Assembly (NCBI GenBank): GCA_963822955.1
Contig: CAWGJS010000002.1
Location: forward strand, 744,001-808,000
DNA length: 64,000 nucleotides
Origin: JAJYUU01 sp963822955
Lineage (GTDB): Bacteria; Actinomycetota; Actinomycetes; Streptosporangiales; Streptosporangiaceae
Direction of reading: 5' to 3'
Shown here: one piece after another, positions 61,734 through 64,000 of the stretch
Layout: each line of letters begins with the position of its first letter
Numbering within the stretch: position 1 is the stretch's first letter
Made by a program: the position numbers and the translations under genes
The notes under the pieces: model-generated
Seen by the model: the letters and a program-made list of their open reading frames with translations, nothing else
What the model was told of the DNA's origin: nothing
Database searches by the model: none

Positions 61734-62414
61734 TCACGGCCGCTGAGCCTCCCTACCTTGGGGCACCGGTCTACCTTGCGGAGGCGGTGCAGCGAGCAGT
61801 CTCCTGGCCTGGACCACGTACAGCAGGGCCGCGCACCAGTAAAGGGCACTTCCCCAGATAACGAAGGTCCAACCGGCCACCTTGGCAGTCTCGGCGTAGC
61901 CGGCAACGTGTGACCCGAGGAAGAGCAGCGGAAATGCATACAGCAGGCAAAGGGTGGCTGTCTTCCCGACGAAGCTGACGGCGAGCGCAGCCCAGCCGCG
62001 GCGCCGCAGGACGGCTAGCACGACGGCCATCAGCAGTTCCCGCGCCGCCAGCACTGCCACCAGCCACCAGGGGATGATGGCCCGCACGGCCAGCGCGATG
62101 ACAGTCGCGACTATGTAGAGCCGGTCGGCAGCCGGGTCGAGCAGCTCGCCGAGCCTGCTCTGCTGGTTCAGCGCCCTGGCGATCTTGCCGTCCAGCCAGT
62201 CCGACACGCCGGCGGCGATCAGCAGCCCGACGGCCCACCAGTCCCCCGCCGCAGTCCGCGGGCCGAGCACCAGCCACAAGAACACCGGCACGCCGAGCAG
62301 CCGGGCCAGGCTGATGAGGTTCGGGATGGTCAGGAGCCGGTCAGGCAGATCGTCCCCGGCAGGTGGGACGGTCACTGCCGTGTAGCCGGTGACCCGCTGA
62401 TGCTCGTTGGTCAT
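61734..62414 (-). CDS. CDP-alcohol phosphatidyltransferase family protein
   Basis: A 226-residue membrane enzyme. The signature D-x2-D-G-x2-A-R-x8-G-x3-D-x3-D is fully present in DWLDGKIARALNQQSRLGEL followed by LDPAADR. Five to six transmembrane helices follow (IPWWLVAVLAARELLMAVVL and others). It transfers a phosphatidyl group from CDP-diacylglycerol to an alcohol such as glycerol phosphate, inositol phosphate or cardiolipin precursors. ATG 62414. In M. tuberculosis the analogous neighbour of this regulatory block is pgsA2. It is 16 nt upstream of the GDP-mannose gene start. Confidence 0.92.
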   Translation of the reverse strand: MTNEHQRVTGYTAVTVPPAGDDLPDRLLTIPNLISLARLLGVPVFLWLVLGPRTAAGDWWAVGLLIAAGVSDWLDGKIARALNQQSRLGELLDPAADRLYIVATVIALAVRAIIPWWLVAVLAARELLMAVVLAVLRRRGWAALAVSFVGKTATLCLLYAFPLLFLGSHVAGYAETAKVAGWTFVIWGSALYWCAALLYVVQARRLLAAPPPQGRPVPQGREAQRP

Positions 62415-62486
62415 CGACCCCTCACATGCAGGTAGCTCCCGCGGACGACCTTACCTTGGCCGCAGCGCTTGGTGCAGACTGGCTCA

Positions 62487-63932
62487 GTGCTGACTGTGAA
62501 CTCCCGGCACTCCGGGCGACCCGCACGCAGGCTACGGAGCCGGCTGCCGCAGCTCGCCGGCATCGCCGCGGCGCTGGCCCTGGCCGCGTGCTCGTCGGCG
62601 GCACCGCACCATCCGTCTGCAGCTCGGGCTAGCACCGGCACCGCCAAGGCGACGACCCGGGGCACCGCGACCAGCTGGCTCGAGTATCACCGGAACGGGG
62701 CTCGGAGCGGCGCCGTGGCCGGCCTGCCCGCGGCCGGCCGCCTGTCCGTGGCGTGGTCACGCAAGCTAGGCGGCGCCGTCTACGGTCAGCCGCTTGTCAT
62801 CGGCACCACGGTCGTCGCCGCGACCGAGCACGACGAGGTTTACGGCCTGAACTGGAGCACCGGCGCCGTGCGCTGGAAGACGAAGGTGGGCACCCCAGTG
62901 CCCATCGGCAAGCAGCCATGCGGGAACGTCAACCCGCTCGGGATCACCAGCACGCCGGTCTACGATCCGCAGACGCATCTGGTCTACGTCGTCGCTCAGT
63001 CCGGCCCGAGCCGCCACGTGCTTGCCGCACTGCAGGTGTCTGACGGCCACATCGCATTCACCCGGCCGGTGCCCTCGCCGGACCATGAGGCCTTCTACGA
63101 CCAGCAGCGCGGCGCGCTCGCGCTCACCGATGGCCATATCTACGTGGTGTTCGGCGGCCATTTCGGCGACTGCGGTCCCTACATCGGCTCGGTGGTGGCG
63201 ATGCCGGCCACCCGGCACGGACCGATCTGGTCCTACCGGGTCCCCACCAAGAAGCAGGGCGGCATCTGGGCCTCGGCCGGCCCGGTCGTGGCGCGCAACG
63301 GCACGGTCTACGTCGGCACCGGCAATGGAGCCGTCGTCGCGCAGAAATTTGACGACAGCGACTCGGTCACCGCGCTCACGCCCACGCTGCATCGGATCGG
63401 GGTCTTTGCCCCGACGGACTGGCGCACACTCAGCGCGGACGATCTCGATCTCGGCTCGATGTCGCCGGCTCTGCTGAGCGACGGCCGGATCCTGCAGGTG
63501 GGCAAGAGCGGCGTCGGCTACCTGCTGGATGCGGCACACCTGGGCGGCGTCGGCGGCCAGCTTGCCCAGGGCAAGGTCTGCGCCGCGTTCGGCGGAGCCG
63601 CGGTCAGCGGACCGACGGTGTACGTGCCATGCCCGTTCGGCGGGCTGACGGCCGTCAGCACGGCTGGCCGAAGGGTGGCGGTCATCTGGCGCGCCTCCGG
63701 TGCGGTCAACAGCTCGCCGGTGATCGGGGGCGGTGCGATATGGGACGCCAACACCACCATGGGCATCCTTTACGAGCTGGCACCGAAGACCGGGCGGATC
63801 AGGCAGGAGATCCGTCTGCCCGTGAACGCCAAGTCCGGCCCGCAACTGTCTGATTTCGTGTCGCCCACCCTGTCCGGACGGCTGGTACTGGTCGGCACGA
63901 TGACTGGCGTCGTCGCCGTCTCCGGCGCTTAG
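62487..63932 (+). CDS. PQQ-like beta-propeller lipoprotein
   Basis: About 481 residues. GTG 62487 is preferred (CAGACT 6 nt upstream resembles the leaderless -10 pattern); the frame extends to a TTG at 62469. An Arg-rich n-region and hydrophobic stretch end in the lipobox LALAAC near residue 35, followed by a Ser/Ala/Thr linker. The remainder has repeated propeller blades of type VYVGTGNGAVVAQ and LYELAPKTGRI, and GQPLVIGTTVVAATEHDEVY. It is an exported surface lipoprotein, divergent from the phospholipid gene. Metal or PQQ-binding residues cannot be confirmed. Confidence 0.85.
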   Translation: MLTVNSRHSGRPARRLRSRLPQLAGIAAALALAACSSAAPHHPSAARASTGTAKATTRGTATSWLEYHRNGARSGAVAGLPAAGRLSVAWSRKLGGAVYGQPLVIGTTVVAATEHDEVYGLNWSTGAVRWKTKVGTPVPIGKQPCGNVNPLGITSTPVYDPQTHLVYVVAQSGPSRHVLAALQVSDGHIAFTRPVPSPDHEAFYDQQRGALALTDGHIYVVFGGHFGDCGPYIGSVVAMPATRHGPIWSYRVPTKKQGGIWASAGPVVARNGTVYVGTGNGAVVAQKFDDSDSVTALTPTLHRIGVFAPTDWRTLSADDLDLGSMSPALLSDGRILQVGKSGVGYLLDAAHLGGVGGQLAQGKVCAAFGGAAVSGPTVYVPCPFGGLTAVSTAGRRVAVIWRASGAVNSSPVIGGGAIWDANTTMGILYELAPKTGRIRQEIRLPVNAKSGPQLSDFVSPTLSGRLVLVGTMTGVVAVSGA

Positions 63933-64000
63933 CGGTCAACCGGCAGCACGTGCAGTTCCGTGTCGTGCACCAGCCTGGCTAGCTCCCGCAGCACCGGGTA
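63929..64000 (-). CDS. C-terminal end of a gene continuing beyond the window
   Basis: The minus strand reads an open 23-codon stretch (PVLRELARLVHDTELHVLPV and the end DR) closing at TAA 63929-63931. Residue composition is protein-like, and the stop overlaps the lipoprotein stop convergently. Too little remains for identification. Confidence 0.4.
   Translation of the reverse strand, partial: YPVLRELARLVHDTELHVLPVDR

Noticed and set aside
59219..61861. Large plus-strand frames opposite the GDP-mannose gene
   Set aside because: His/Asp/Arg-rich translations without domains, antisense to a fully conserved 832-residue protein.

Overview
The window is chromosomal DNA of a high-GC actinomycete. 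Evidence for this is the pervasive G/C third positions and a gene set typical of Actinomycetia: lsr2, a WhiB-type regulator, whiA, bldC, rbpA, opcA, a GarA-like FHA protein, and a fused mannose-1-phosphate guanylyltransferase/phosphomannomutase. Gene order in several blocks matches Streptomyces and Mycobacterium: ABC transporter-ctaA-(tkt-tal-zwf-opcA); uvrC-rapZ-yvcK-whiA-gap-pgk-tpiA-secG-rpbA; and CDP-alcohol transferase-FHA-ftsR-DUF151-MerR-gcvP. The species cannot be named; a Streptosporangiales- or Streptomyces-like filamentous lineage is an inference. No tRNA, rRNA, CRISPR array, prophage or insertion sequence was seen.

Layout. 1-5.4 kb: an amine-utilisation operon (APC permease, glutamine-synthetase-like gamma-glutamylamine ligase, aldehyde dehydrogenase, short-chain dehydrogenase, gamma-glutamyl hydrolase). 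5.7-11.9 kb: S10 peptidase, ABC exporter, EamA permease, heme A synthase, hydrolase. 12-17.8 kb: pentose-phosphate operon tkt-tal-zwf-opcA. 17.9-24 kb: a two-Rossmann RCK-like membrane protein, an acetate-transporter-family protein, an MscS-like channel, lsr2, a Tyr/Gly/Asp-rich low-complexity protein and a WhiB regulator. 24.4-33 kb: cysH, an AidB-like dehydrogenase, glgX, a RibD-like reductase, glutamate decarboxylase and two small enzymes. 33-43 kb: rbpA, secG and the glycolytic genes tpiA-pgk-gap, then whiA-yvcK-rapZ-uvrC and bldC. 43.5-49.1 kb: cupin, GNAT, a cysteine-free HesB-like protein, a HAD phosphatase and the lactate-oxidation operon lutABC. 49.2-52.3 kb: an HpnB-family glycosyltransferase, a NYN-domain RNase-like protein and a split-barrel protein. 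52.7-64 kb: riboswitch-controlled gcvP, then resR/DUF151/ftsR/FHA-type regulators, GDP-mannose and phospholipid genes, and a PQQ-propeller lipoprotein.

How the genes work together. Most of the window is central metabolism: glycolysis (gap, pgk, tpiA), the oxidative and non-oxidative pentose-phosphate pathway, glycine cleavage, glycogen debranching, lactate oxidation and sulfate reduction. It is interspersed with developmental and global regulators (WhiA, BldC, WhiB-like, Lsr2, FtsR-like, RbpA).

The most striking pattern is that eight otherwise well-conserved genes (zwf, satP-like, MscS-like, glgX, uvrC, lutA, hpnB-like, ftsR-like) are interrupted by at least eleven frameshifts. Every one is a net +1, and nearly all are explained by one extra base in a short homopolymer. 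Five lie within about 0.8 kb (20.4-21.2 kb). Uncorrected sequencing insertions are the simplest explanation; real slippage decay is the alternative. Other points of interest are: a G-run palindrome present twice in the same translated frame inside lutB and lutC, and once as the end of tpiA; an 18-bp minisatellite encoding the uvrC C-terminus; a recurrent TAnnnT-N6/7-(A/G)TG signature suggesting many leaderless transcripts; and an 18-bp tandem repeat upstream of cysH.
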